Notes under the pieces: model-generated | What the model was told of the DNA's origin: nothing | Seen by the model: the letters and a program-made list of their open reading frames with translations, nothing else | Database searches by the model: none | Translations under genes and position numbers: made by a program | Part shown: piece after piece, positions 8,214 to 15,504 of the stretch | Layout of the letters: every line of letters begins with the position of its first letter | How positions within the stretch are numbered: the first letter of the stretch is position 1 | Source of the DNA: an uncultured Collinsella sp. | GTDB taxonomy: Bacteria; Actinomycetota; Coriobacteriia; Coriobacteriales; Coriobacteriaceae | Length of the DNA stretch: 33,702 nucleotides | Direction: 5' to 3' | Assembly (NCBI GenBank): GCA_900762325.1 | Contig: CAAFGG010000009.1 | Coordinates: 1-33,702, forward strand

Positions 8214-8400
8214 TATTCCTCCGGACGCGGCCGCGCGTGCGGCGTCCGGGGGCTTCTGGATATGTATACGCATGCGCGGGCGGCACGCCGCTCGACGCTT
8301 ACACCCCGTGCATGCGCAAAAAGCACCTGCATGGGGTCATCGACTGTATGGTCGAGGTTTGGATTTCACCTGTAACCTTTCTCTTGACCCTCATTAACCG
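8198..8400 (-). promoter_or_regulatory. Structured 5' leader, candidate metal-responsive riboswitch
   Basis: The transcript between the -10 box at 8406 and the TTG start can form several helices (plus-strand coordinates). A closing helix pairs 8386-8390 with 8334-8338 and encloses two hairpins: 8356-8359/8374-8377 with inner 8361-8362/8369-8370, and the perfect 8340-8344/8351-8355. A downstream hairpin pairs 8303-8317 with 8323-8337. Segment 8333-8338 is used by both the closing helix and the downstream hairpin, so they exclude each other. A last 8-bp hairpin (8221-8228/8242-8249) touches the Shine-Dalgarno of the short leader ORF. It does not carry the GTTAGGTGAGGCTCC start of the M-box Mg2+ riboswitch as I know it, although GTTAATGAGGGTC is loosely similar. 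Confidence 0.45.
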
Positions 8401-8405
8401 CAGTA

Positions 8406-8411
8406 ACTATA
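8406..8411 (-). promoter_or_regulatory. -10 box for the MgtE-like/NRMT operon
   Basis: TATAGT on the minus strand, placed so that transcription would begin at about 8400, just before the structured leader. The -35 region is poor. Confidence 0.45.
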
Positions 8412-8488
8412 GCATCAGCATCGCCCTGCGGCATCGAATTTATGCGCTGCACATTGCAGGCATACCAAACGCTGACGCATCCGTGACA

Positions 8489-8528
8489 TAGTCATTGGGG
8501 ACGTTCTTAAATGACTACCCAATGACTA
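8489..8528. repeat. REP-like palindrome over the NodB-like stop codon
   Basis: Arms TAGTCATTGGG (8489-8499) and CCCAATGACTA (8518-8528) form an 11-bp stem around GACGTTCTTAAATGA, the same words found in the clusters at 17016 and 20696. The right arm contains the stop codon (8526-8528) of the NodB-like gene, so the hairpin could also act as its 3' end. Confidence 0.7.
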
Positions 8529-9932
8529 CTCTGTGGTGTCGTCGTCCTCGGCAAGTTGGGGGAACACGGCGTCCTTGGGCATGGTGACCTTCGTCAGCGA
8601 GGTGAGCTTTTTGCTCAGCGACGTGTCCGTCTTGACCAGGTCGCTGAGCGTCACGATCTTGTAGCCGTCGGCAATGAGGCCGTCGATAATCTGCGGCAGC
8701 GCCTCGAGTGTCTGCTCGGCGCATTCGTCTCTATCGGTGAGCAGCACGATATTGCCCGGCGTCACCGAATCGAGCACCGTCGAGACCTGTTCGTCGGCAC
8801 CGTTGAGCAGCCAGTCGCCCGAGTCGATATTCCACGAGACCACGGCGGAGACCAGGTCCATCGCATCAATCCAGTTTTGCTCGTCAAAGGCAGCGTAGGG
8901 AGCACGCAGCAGCATCGTCTTCACGCCGGTCGCCGACTTAATCGCATCGGTGCCTTTCGTGATCTGTTCACGTACTGCCTCACGGTCCTGACCCTTGAGC
9001 GAATCGTCGCTGTAGCTGTTGGATCCGATCTCGCACCCGGCATCGACAATCGCCTTGGCCGTGGCAGGCGAGGCCTCGGCCGCATCGCCCGAAAGGAAGA
9101 ACGTCGCGGTGACGCCCTTTTCCTTGAGCACCTGCAAGATCTGCTTGGTAGCGCCGCTCGGACCCTCGTCAAACGTCAGCGCCACGTACTTTTTGTTGCC
9201 CTTGGGCGCCACGCTGGCGCACGCAACAACGCAATCGGTGGCGGGCACAACCTCGCCGCGGTCTTGCGTCTTGCCCGACTGCTCACCAACCCACACCTCG
9301 GAGCGGCCCTGGACACCCCACGTCTGCACATACTCGATAGCGCCCGTACCCTCGACCTTGAGCTTGGGCTCGATAACCGTAGCCTGAACCTCGTGCTTCT
9401 CGTAGGTGTTACGGCCATCCTTGACCGTCACCTTCTCGCCGCCCTCAAGTTCGCGGCTATCCCATTTGCCCTGCTTCACGCGCTTGCCGTCGACCTTCAC
9501 CGACAGCTTTTCGCCCCCATGGCGCTTGAGCACGCTGTCATCGACGGCCAGCAGGTCGCCTGCGTCGTAGGTGTCAGTCAACTCCTGGTCGTCGATGAGA
9601 TTCTGCAGCGTAGAGCCCACACGCACCGCGGTCTTCTGGCCGTTGAGCTCCACGTCCACACTGCGGTTGACGTAGCCCACGACGGCAGCGATAAACAGCA
9701 CGAGTGCGCAACCCACGGCGATGAGTGCGTAGGGCAGGCGAGACGAACGACGGGGCGTACGGCTGTTGCCGATGCGCGCACTGCGGTCGCTAAACCCGCG
9801 GCTATGGTTGAGGTACATCGCGCCGGGCTTACGGTGACGCTTGCGCTGACCGCTGGGCAGCTGCCCCAGGTCGCGGCGCGCCGTCGGACGCGCACCCGAA
9901 CGCCCGTTTAAGTTGGATCCGTTTTGGCGCAT
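8526..9932 (-). CDS. Membrane-anchored polysaccharide deacetylase-like protein with degenerate active site
   Basis: A 468-residue protein: basic cytoplasmic tail (1-66), one membrane segment (67-88), a DUF348-like extracytoplasmic module (about 92-152), a linker, then a NodB-fold domain (about 248-432). The NodB motifs are recognisable but altered. Motif 1 is TFDEGPS (D255 kept, metal Asp changed to E256). Motif 2 is GSNSYSDD where HTxxH is expected (N305, D309). Motif 3 is RAPYA, motif 4 is DSGDW, and motif 5 ends LLTD, with Thr399 for the catalytic His. All three metal ligands and the general acid are therefore replaced, suggesting a pseudo-enzyme or an unusual metal site at the cell wall. 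ATG 9932 has GGAGGG four bases upstream. A hairpin at 9954-9983 separates it from the PRC gene. Confidence 0.8.
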   Translation of the reverse strand: MRQNGSNLNGRSGARPTARRDLGQLPSGQRKRHRKPGAMYLNHSRGFSDRSARIGNSRTPRRSSRLPYALIAVGCALVLFIAAVVGYVNRSVDVELNGQKTAVRVGSTLQNLIDDQELTDTYDAGDLLAVDDSVLKRHGGEKLSVKVDGKRVKQGKWDSRELEGGEKVTVKDGRNTYEKHEVQATVIEPKLKVEGTGAIEYVQTWGVQGRSEVWVGEQSGKTQDRGEVVPATDCVVACASVAPKGNKKYVALTFDEGPSGATKQILQVLKEKGVTATFFLSGDAAEASPATAKAIVDAGCEIGSNSYSDDSLKGQDREAVREQITKGTDAIKSATGVKTMLLRAPYAAFDEQNWIDAMDLVSAVVSWNIDSGDWLLNGADEQVSTVLDSVTPGNIVLLTDRDECAEQTLEALPQIIDGLIADGYKIVTLSDLVKTDTSLSKKLTSLTKVTMPKDAVFPQLAEDDDTTE

Positions 9933-9953
9933 GTGCCCTCCCCCATAAACACA

Positions 9954-9983
9954 GCAAGCCGGAGCAACAGGTCTCCGGCTTGC
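9954..9983 (-). terminator. Hairpin between PRC and NodB-like genes
   Basis: An 11-bp stem (9954-9964 with 9973-9983) and 8-nt loop, followed on the minus strand by TGTGTTTAT. It begins about 20 bp after the PRC gene stop. The U-tract is weak, so read-through into the NodB-like gene is possible. Confidence 0.6.
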
Positions 9984-10004
9984 CTCCCATCATTTGGTAC
10001 GTCG

Positions 10005-10760
10005 CTATTTTGTAGCTTTTGACGAGCCTCCGCTCGCCTTTTGGTATTCGTCCTTAAAGGCCTTGAACATGCCGCGCGTCTTGCCGAGCTGCTTGCCCAG
10101 TGCGCGACTGCCCTTGTCCACGGCAACCGATCCCTTGTCGTCGAGCACCTTGGCGCCCTTTTTGACCTTGTCGCCCACCACGACGCTGGCCTCGGCGGCC
10201 TTGGCAGCCGCACCGCCCGAATACCCGAGCGACTTGACCTCGTCCGAAACAATCATCGCGCCGTCCGCATAGCCGCGCAGCATCGTCGGCGGCACCTGCG
10301 TGTCACCAACCAAAACACTCGAAGCAGCACCGGCGGTCACATAGAATGCCTGCACGATGCCCGAGCGTGGCTTGAACTCCACGTCCGAGCAATAGCCCAC
10401 GACGTCGCCCGATTCCGTGCGCACGTCCATACCGACCCAGATGATGCAATCGTCCAGGTTGATGTCGAGGCGCTTGGCGGCGGCGGCATCGTAGGTGCCC
10501 TTGACGTCATCGACCGCGATGGCGCCCTCGTAGACACCAATGGCGTCGAGCGCTACGAATCGGTCGGGGCGCTCGATCATGCCCGCGATATCGGACTGGC
10601 GGACCATAAAGCCGACCACGCGCGTACCGCCCGGGGTAAAGACCGGAAAGTGAATCTTTCCGAGCTTTTTAGGGCTGCGCGGCGTGCCGTCCTTTTTGGT
10701 GCGCTTGTCCTCGGTAGGCTTGCGATAGATCTTGGCACCGACAAAATCCCCGGCGCGCAT
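10005..10760 (-). CDS. PRC-barrel domain protein
   Basis: A 251-residue soluble protein with two PRC-barrel-like segments: about residues 1-80 (FVGAKIYRK...GKIHFPVFTPGGTRVVGFMVRQSD) and about 95-150 (DCIIWVGMDVRTESGDVVGYCSDVEFKPRSGIVQAFYV). A Lys/Ala/Gly-rich tail (about 185-251) follows, with repeated short charged turns. PRC barrels are small beta barrels found in RNA-processing and membrane-associated proteins; the precise role is unknown. Its ATG overlaps the TAA of the YtxH gene by one base (TAATG), so translation is coupled. The MgtE-like protein at 6353 also starts with PRC modules, but the two are otherwise unrelated. Confidence 0.75.
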   Translation of the reverse strand: MRAGDFVGAKIYRKPTEDKRTKKDGTPRSPKKLGKIHFPVFTPGGTRVVGFMVRQSDIAGMIERPDRFVALDAIGVYEGAIAVDDVKGTYDAAAAKRLDINLDDCIIWVGMDVRTESGDVVGYCSDVEFKPRSGIVQAFYVTAGAASSVLVGDTQVPPTMLRGYADGAMIVSDEVKSLGYSGGAAAKAAEASVVVGDKVKKGAKVLDDKGSVAVDKGSRALGKQLGKTRGMFKAFKDEYQKASGGSSKATK

Positions 10761-11149
10761 TATGCCTCGGTCGAGGGCTCCGCAGCCTCGGTATCAGCCT
10801 CGACGGCGTTCTCGACCACGACGTCGGCGGCAGGCGTCACGTTGCCGCCCGAAATAGCGTCGTTGAGCTGCTCGCGCAGCTGGTCCATGCGCTCGCGGGC
10901 CAGGTCGACCTTGGCGCGCAGGTCGTCGGTCTTGGCGTCGACCATCGGGCCAAAGTCATTCACCGCAGCACGGGCCTCCTCGGCGCTGTGCTCGTAGGTG
11001 TCGCGCATATTGTCCCAGGCGTCGTTGGCGATATCGGCAGCCATGGCGCGGGTCTCGGCGCCCGAGCGCGGGGCCAGAGCAACGCCGACAATAGCGCCGG
11101 CAGCGGCACCAAAAAGTGCGCCGGAGACAAAGCTGAAAGTCTTACCCAT
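10760..11149 (-). CDS. YtxH domain protein
   Basis: A 129-residue protein. The N-terminus is a glycine/alanine-rich membrane segment followed by the YtxH signature (SGALFGAAAGAIVGVALAPR, then SGAETR). The rest is a charged helical region (about 35-100) and an acidic Ala/Glu tail. YtxH proteins are small, membrane-associated and often stress-induced, with no defined biochemical role. ATG 11149 is chosen because AGAGG lies seven bases upstream; an in-frame ATG two codons earlier sits too close to it. It is translationally coupled to the PRC-barrel gene. Confidence 0.8.
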   Translation of the reverse strand: MGKTFSFVSGALFGAAAGAIVGVALAPRSGAETRAMAADIANDAWDNMRDTYEHSAEEARAAVNDFGPMVDAKTDDLRAKVDLARERMDQLREQLNDAISGGNVTPAADVVVENAVEADTEAAEPSTEA

Positions 11150-11285
11150 GATCATTCCTCTCCTGCGGGCACGTCGGTGCCCACCGTTTGAATGCTGTCC
11201 ATTATACCCGCAGCGCATCACTTGCCGCTCCGCTCATCTGCGTACGGCAAAGGCGCAGGTACGTGATGGTGATAAACGCGTAGGC

Positions 11286-12119
11286 CTACTCCTGGGGCAT
11301 AGCCGGCATGGCAACCGTGGCACCCGGGTCCTCGCCGGCGCCGTCCACGAGCGGCAGGCCGCCCTCATGCGCAGGTCCTGCCGGAACCGTCGCCGCACCG
11401 CCAAAGACGGCAGCGGAGGCCTCGTGGTTCTCGGCAACCGCGCCCTCGGTATCAATCGCCACCTGGGGCTCGTCGTCAAAGTTGGGGACGCCCTGGGGCT
11501 CGGTGGGAACAGGCTCGGCGGTCGCATCGGCAACGGGCTCGGCATCGACCGGCACATCGCCCTCGTCAGCGCCCTCGCCCTCGGCGGCATCTTCGCCGTT
11601 CGCAGCGGCGACGGCCTCGTGAGGATCCTTGCCCTCGGCCTCGGCGCGCATGCCCAGCACCAGGTTGCGCAGGCCCGCGACCGTGCCCTCCACGTCGGGG
11701 GCAGGCTGGTCGGCGTGCAGGTACGCCCAGTCCATCATAAAGGTGGCCGAAGACAGCGCACCGATGGCCAGCGCGTCGTCGGGGCACGAAAGCTCAACCT
11801 CAAAGACGCGCTCGTCGTGCTCGCTTACGCGCGTGCGGCCGCACGAGATGCTGCTGGCAAGACCGGTCTCGTTCATGAGCTCGACCGTCACATGCTCAAG
11901 CAGATGGCAAAGCTCGGTCTGGCCCATGCAGTCCTGGAACTCGCGACCGGAATCACCCAGGCACAGGTGCTTGGCAATCGCCGGCACCAGGTAATACACG
12001 CGCGCCGTGGCCTCGATATCCTCCGAGGTCATGAGCGGCATGCCGGGGTTCACCAGCACATGCGCGCAGATCTTGTCCTCGCTGACGGTGACCTTAAGGA
12101 TGTTGAACAGGCCTGCCAT
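11286..12119 (-). CDS. Uncharacterised protein with a cyanophycin synthetase N-terminal-like domain
   Basis: A 277-residue protein. Residues 1-165 are compact and contain CHLLEHVTVELMNETG (71-86), resembling the HxIEHxALELQ segment of the cyanophycin synthetase N-terminal domain. The ATP-grasp and Mur ligase domains of that enzyme are absent. Residues 166-277 are a low-complexity acidic Ala/Glu/Pro tail, probably disordered. It begins 24 bp after the CorC-type gene with GGGGAG upstream of the ATG, so the two are likely co-transcribed. The domain resemblance is recalled, not searched, and the function is unknown. The 136 bp between this gene and YtxH contain a CATCAC/GTGATG dyad and no gene. 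Confidence 0.6.
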   Translation of the reverse strand: MAGLFNILKVTVSEDKICAHVLVNPGMPLMTSEDIEATARVYYLVPAIAKHLCLGDSGREFQDCMGQTELCHLLEHVTVELMNETGLASSISCGRTRVSEHDERVFEVELSCPDDALAIGALSSATFMMDWAYLHADQPAPDVEGTVAGLRNLVLGMRAEAEGKDPHEAVAAANGEDAAEGEGADEGDVPVDAEPVADATAEPVPTEPQGVPNFDDEPQVAIDTEGAVAENHEASAAVFGGAATVPAGPAHEGGLPLVDGAGEDPGATVAMPAMPQE

Positions 12120-12143
12120 AACTCTCCCCTACTCTTCCTTGTC

Positions 12144-13517
12144 CTACTCGTCGCCGTCGTGCGGGTCCACAGAGCCCGCACCCGACGCCGCCGGCTTCTC
12201 TGCCGAAGACTCGGAATCCTTCTTATCGGTTTCGGCCGGAGCGATCACGCGGATGAGCGAGATGCGCTGGCCACGCATCGACTGCACTTTAAACTTGTAC
12301 CCGGCAACCTCAAACACCTCTCCGATGTCGGGCACCGAGTCGCAAAGCTCCAAAATCCAGCCGGCGATGGTCTCATAATCATCGCTTTCCTCGAGCGGCC
12401 AACCAAGCTCAATCGCGTCATCGCACGAAAAACGCCCATCAACGAGCCACTCGCGGCGCGAAAGGCGCGTGAGATACTTGTTGTCGGGGTCGAACTCGTC
12501 CTCGATCTCGCCGACGATCTCCTCGACGATGTCCTCGATGGTGATGATGCCGGCCGTGCCGCCGTACTCGTCCACGACCACCACGATCTGGTCGTGCGAG
12601 GTCTGCATCTCGGACAGCAGCGGCAGGATGTCCTTGGTGTCGGGTACAAAGGTGGCGTCGCGCAAATAGCTGGCGATGGGCTGGTCGCCCTTGCCGTCGA
12701 GCGCGGGCTGGATCAGGTCCTTGATGTGCGCGATGCCCGCGACGTTGTCGGGGTCCTCGTGATAGACGGGGATGCGGCTGAAGCCGGTCTGGCGCATGGT
12801 GGACAACACGTCGGCGACCGTCTCGTCGTCCTCGCACATGGTGGTGTCCACGCGCGGCACCATGACCTCGCGGGCAACGGTGTCGCCTAGGTCGAAGATC
12901 TCGTGGATCATGCGCTTTTCCTCGTCGAGCAGGTCGTCCTGCTCCGAGACCATGTACTTGATCTCCTCCTCCGAGACGTTCTGACGGTCGTCGGCGCTCT
13001 TGATGCGCAGGATGCGGGCCAGGCCATCGGAGCAAGCGCCAGTCAGCCACACAAGCGGACGGGCGATCTTTTGGAAAAATGACAACGGTCCCACGACCTG
13101 CTTGGATACGCCCTCGGCATTGGCCAGGCCGATGCGCTTGGGCACAAGCTCGCCAATCACGATGGACACGAAGGCGACCGCGACGGTGATGATGACCGGC
13201 GCCAGGCCGCGCGCAATGGCGGAGAGCGGCGCGATGCCAAAGCTCATGAGCCACGTGGCGAGCGGGTCGGACAGACTCGTCGAGGCGACGGCGGACGAGG
13301 CGAAGCCCACGAGCGTGATGGCGACCTGGATGGTGGCGAGCAGCTGGTCGGAGTCGGCAGCCAGCTTAATGGCACGCTCGGCGCGCTTGTCGCCTTCCTC
13401 GGCCTCGTGCTCCAGCACGGCGCGCTTGGCCGTGGTGAGCGCCATCTCGGACATAGAGAAGTAGCCGTTGATGAGAGTCAAAACGAGGGTGGTGATAAGG
13501 GAGATGGTTATGTCCAT
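12144..13517 (-). CDS. CorC/HlyC (CNNM-type) membrane protein, probable Mg2+/Co2+ efflux
   Basis: A 457-residue protein with the family's full layout: a DUF21 membrane domain (1-180, three to four helices, with SMSEMALTTAKR and GELVPKRIG), a CBS pair (about 205-335, EVMVPRVDTT ... VVVVDEYGGTAGIITIEDIV) and a C-terminal CorC_HlyC domain (about 350-430). CNNM/CorC proteins use the CBS pair to sense Mg-ATP and the DUF21 part to export Mg2+, though some members have other cargo. An acidic/Ser tail ends the protein. The frame is open for 80 further codons upstream, but the sequence there is unlike the family and overlaps the 3' end of the TrhA gene. I use ATG 13517, although its nearest GGAGG is 15 bases away. 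Confidence 0.88.
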   Translation of the reverse strand: MDITISLITTLVLTLINGYFSMSEMALTTAKRAVLEHEAEEGDKRAERAIKLAADSDQLLATIQVAITLVGFASSAVASTSLSDPLATWLMSFGIAPLSAIARGLAPVIITVAVAFVSIVIGELVPKRIGLANAEGVSKQVVGPLSFFQKIARPLVWLTGACSDGLARILRIKSADDRQNVSEEEIKYMVSEQDDLLDEEKRMIHEIFDLGDTVAREVMVPRVDTTMCEDDETVADVLSTMRQTGFSRIPVYHEDPDNVAGIAHIKDLIQPALDGKGDQPIASYLRDATFVPDTKDILPLLSEMQTSHDQIVVVVDEYGGTAGIITIEDIVEEIVGEIEDEFDPDNKYLTRLSRREWLVDGRFSCDDAIELGWPLEESDDYETIAGWILELCDSVPDIGEVFEVAGYKFKVQSMRGQRISLIRVIAPAETDKKDSESSAEKPAASGAGSVDPHDGDE

Positions 13518-13630
13518 CGGGAGTTTCTCGAACCTCCAAGATTCGGGACGTCGGATTAAAACGTTGACGGCGGATAGGGCAGTTGCACCCGGCGGGCGCC
13601 CGGACGGGCCCGCGGGCGCAGGCGCGATCG

Positions 13631-14314
13631 CTAGATTACGAAGAGGATCACCGCCATGAACTGGAAGATACTGCCGGCGAGCACCCACAGGTGGAACACG
13701 CTGTGCAGGTAGCGCACGTTTTTGGCGATATAGAACGGCACGCCCGCGGTGTAGCACACGCCGCCGACGGCGAGCAGGGCAAGTGGCACGGGGTTGAGCA
13801 GCGACACAAGTTCGGGCAGCTTAAAGACAACGAGCCAGCCCATCAGCAGGTAGACCAGGCCGCTTACCCAGTGCGGTTGACGCTCGCGCATAAAGCACTC
13901 GAGGGCGATGCCGATAATGGCGATGGCCCATACGGCAAAGAACAGCACAGCGCCGCCGTCGTTTGCGAGCGTGATAAGGCAAAACGGCGTATAGCTGCCG
14001 GCTATGAGCAGGTAGATGCAGCTGTGGTCGATGATGCGAAACACGCGCTTGGCGCGCGCGGGCTGAATCGCGTGGTAGAGCGTGGAGGCTAGGTATTCGA
14101 GGATAATGCTGACGCCATAGACAATCGCCGCGGCCATGTGGGCCGGGCCTCCGCCGCGCAGGGCGGCGAATACGATCAGGAGCACCAGGCCCGCGATACC
14201 CAGCAGGCAGCCGACACCATGGGTGACGGAGTTCATGATCTCCTCACCCACCGTGTAGTGTGGAACGGCCGCGGTCTTGGGTCGCGGCTTAGAACTGTCG
14301 CTCGAATCGGACAT
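13631..14314 (-). CDS. trhA: Hemolysin III / TrhA family membrane protein
   Basis: A 227-residue PAQR-superfamily protein with seven predicted membrane helices. Family motifs are YTVGEEIMNSVTHGVG (with the first metal-site His), STLYHA, RIIDHSCIYLLIAGSYTPF and the C-terminal SVFHLWVLAGS. The conserved His and Asp residues suggest the hydrolase-like metal site of the superfamily. The bacterial role is linked to membrane energetics and lipid homeostasis rather than proven hemolysis. ATG 14314 lies 11 bases after GGAGG. It precedes the CorC-type gene by 113 bp and may share its transcript. A promoter-like TATAGT lies at 14350-14355. Confidence 0.85.
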   Translation of the reverse strand: MSDSSDSSKPRPKTAAVPHYTVGEEIMNSVTHGVGCLLGIAGLVLLIVFAALRGGGPAHMAAAIVYGVSIILEYLASTLYHAIQPARAKRVFRIIDHSCIYLLIAGSYTPFCLITLANDGGAVLFFAVWAIAIIGIALECFMRERQPHWVSGLVYLLMGWLVVFKLPELVSLLNPVPLALLAVGGVCYTAGVPFYIAKNVRYLHSVFHLWVLAGSIFQFMAVILFVI

Positions 14315-14349
14315 GCCGGTTACATCCTCCAACGTAAAGAGTTCTCAAC

Positions 14350-14355
14350 ACTATA
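14350..14355 (-). promoter_or_regulatory. -10 box for trhA
   Basis: TATAGT on the minus strand, with a predicted start of transcription about 30 bp before the trhA ATG. The -35 region is poor. A GTGC-N7-GCAC dyad lies just upstream at 14373-14387. Confidence 0.45.
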
Positions 14356-14421
14356 TCAAAGCGTCTAGGTACGTGCGAAATTTGCACCATACGTGACCCT
14401 TTGTTTACCCATTCTTTGTCT

Positions 14422-14435
14422 GTTGACGCATCAAC
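14422..14435. promoter_or_regulatory. Operator-like dyad O1 over the hydrolase promoter
   Basis: GTTGACGCATCAAC, with five-base arms GTTGA/TCAAC, covers the -35 hexamer of the plus-strand promoter. A near copy lies at 14467. Placement over -35 suggests repression; the TTGA...TCAA form resembles MarR-family sites. Confidence 0.5.
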
Positions 14436-14451
14436 GGCGAACGTCCATAAT
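14423..14451 (+). promoter_or_regulatory. Sigma70-type promoter of the alpha/beta hydrolase gene
   Basis: TTGACG (14423-14428) and CATAAT (14446-14451) are separated by exactly 17 bp. Transcription should start near 14458, giving a leader of about 43 nt. This is the best-formed promoter in the window. Confidence 0.75.
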
Positions 14452-14466
14452 GCGCTTGCATTAAAT

Positions 14467-14480
14467 GTTGATGTATTAAC
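14467..14480. promoter_or_regulatory. Operator-like dyad O2 in the hydrolase leader
   Basis: GTTGATGTATTAAC matches O1 at 11 of 14 positions, all three differences being C/T changes. It lies just after the predicted transcription start, 45 bp centre to centre from O1. Confidence 0.5.
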
Positions 14481-14500
14481 ATCTTATAGGAAAGCTTCTT

Positions 14501-15466
14501 ATGTCTCAAAACGCACGTTCCCATCGAAAGCTCAAGATAGCCGGCGTCGTTGCGCTGGTGCTCGTTGTCGCGCTGCTGGGGTTTGCCGGCAACTTCTTGT
14601 TCGACTTTGCCCTGAATCCCCAAGCGCCCTACACCATGAAGATGATGCAGGACGGCAAGGACGCCGAAAAGGGCGAGCAGATGGACGCCGAGGAGGGCGA
14701 GGCACGGGCGTGGTTTAAGGAAAACCGCGAGAGCAGCAGCCTCACCGCGGACGACGGGACCGAGCTTGCCGCCTGGTATTTTGCTGCGTCGGAGAGCACA
14801 CACGACTACGCCGTCTGCCTGCATGGATATACCAACGAGCCCATCGGTATGGCCCGATACGTCAAGCGATTCCACGACCGCGGCATGAACGTACTCGCAC
14901 CCGCCGCCCGCGCCCACGAGCGCTCCGGCGGCGACTATATCGGCATGGGCTGGCCCGAGCGCCTCGACATCGTCGCATGGATCGAGCAAATCGTTCAGGC
15001 TGACCCCGAGGCGCGCATCCTGGTCTTTGGCGAGTCGATGGGTGCGGCAACCGCCATGAACGTCGCGGGGGAGTCTCTGCCCGCAAACGTGAAATGCATT
15101 ATCGAGGACTGCGGTTATACGAGTGTTTGGGACGAGTTTTCTCTGCAGCTCAAGGACGTGTTCGGCCTGCCCAGCTTTCCCTTGCTCGATGTAGCAAACT
15201 TGGTGTGCAACGTGCGCGCGGGCTACGACTTTCATAAGGCGAGCAGTGTGGAGCAACTCAAGCGCGCGACGGTTCCCATGCTGTTTATCCACGGTGACCA
15301 AGACACCTTTGTGCCGTACAGCATGCTCGACCAAAACTACGACGCGTGCGCCAGCAAGGTCAAGCAAAAGCTCACCGTCCATGGCGCCACCCACGCCAAG
15401 AGCGCGCAGGTCGACCCCGAACTCTACTGGAACACGGTCGACAACTTCCTCGACGAGTATTTTTAG
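14501..15466 (+). CDS. Membrane-anchored or exported alpha/beta hydrolase
   Basis: A 321-residue protein with a basic N-terminus and one hydrophobic segment (about 12-34) acting as a signal anchor, so the enzyme domain should lie outside the membrane. The alpha/beta hydrolase core shows LHGYTNEP (oxyanion region), GESMGAA (nucleophile elbow, Ser about 175), HGDQDTFVP (acid Asp) and GATHAKS (catalytic His), so the triad is complete. It resembles the BAAT/YqkD-type serine hydrolases; the substrate is unknown. AGGAAAG precedes the ATG. It is a single gene, divergent from trhA, with a strong promoter and two matching dyads, so it is probably controlled by a dedicated repressor not encoded here. 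Confidence 0.85.
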   Translation: MSQNARSHRKLKIAGVVALVLVVALLGFAGNFLFDFALNPQAPYTMKMMQDGKDAEKGEQMDAEEGEARAWFKENRESSSLTADDGTELAAWYFAASESTHDYAVCLHGYTNEPIGMARYVKRFHDRGMNVLAPAARAHERSGGDYIGMGWPERLDIVAWIEQIVQADPEARILVFGESMGAATAMNVAGESLPANVKCIIEDCGYTSVWDEFSLQLKDVFGLPSFPLLDVANLVCNVRAGYDFHKASSVEQLKRATVPMLFIHGDQDTFVPYSMLDQNYDACASKVKQKLTVHGATHAKSAQVDPELYWNTVDNFLDEYF

Positions 15467-15504
15467 GCAAAAAGCGGCGTCTGTGGCCTTTCCTGGCCCC
15501 ATGA

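Noticed and set aside
8198..8400. Assignment of the leader to the M-box or cobalamin riboswitch
   Set aside because: GTTAATGAGGGTC and GGTGAAATCC recall parts of each, but the remaining conserved blocks are missing. Left unnamed.
13518..13757. An 80-codon N-terminal extension of the CorC-type protein
   Set aside because: The sequence is unlike the family, overlaps the trhA 3' end and has no start with a ribosome site; the DUF21 domain begins at the chosen Met.
14373..14387. GTGC-N7-GCAC dyad upstream of trhA as an operator
   Set aside because: The arms are only four bases and no second copy is seen; noted with the promoter but not claimed.
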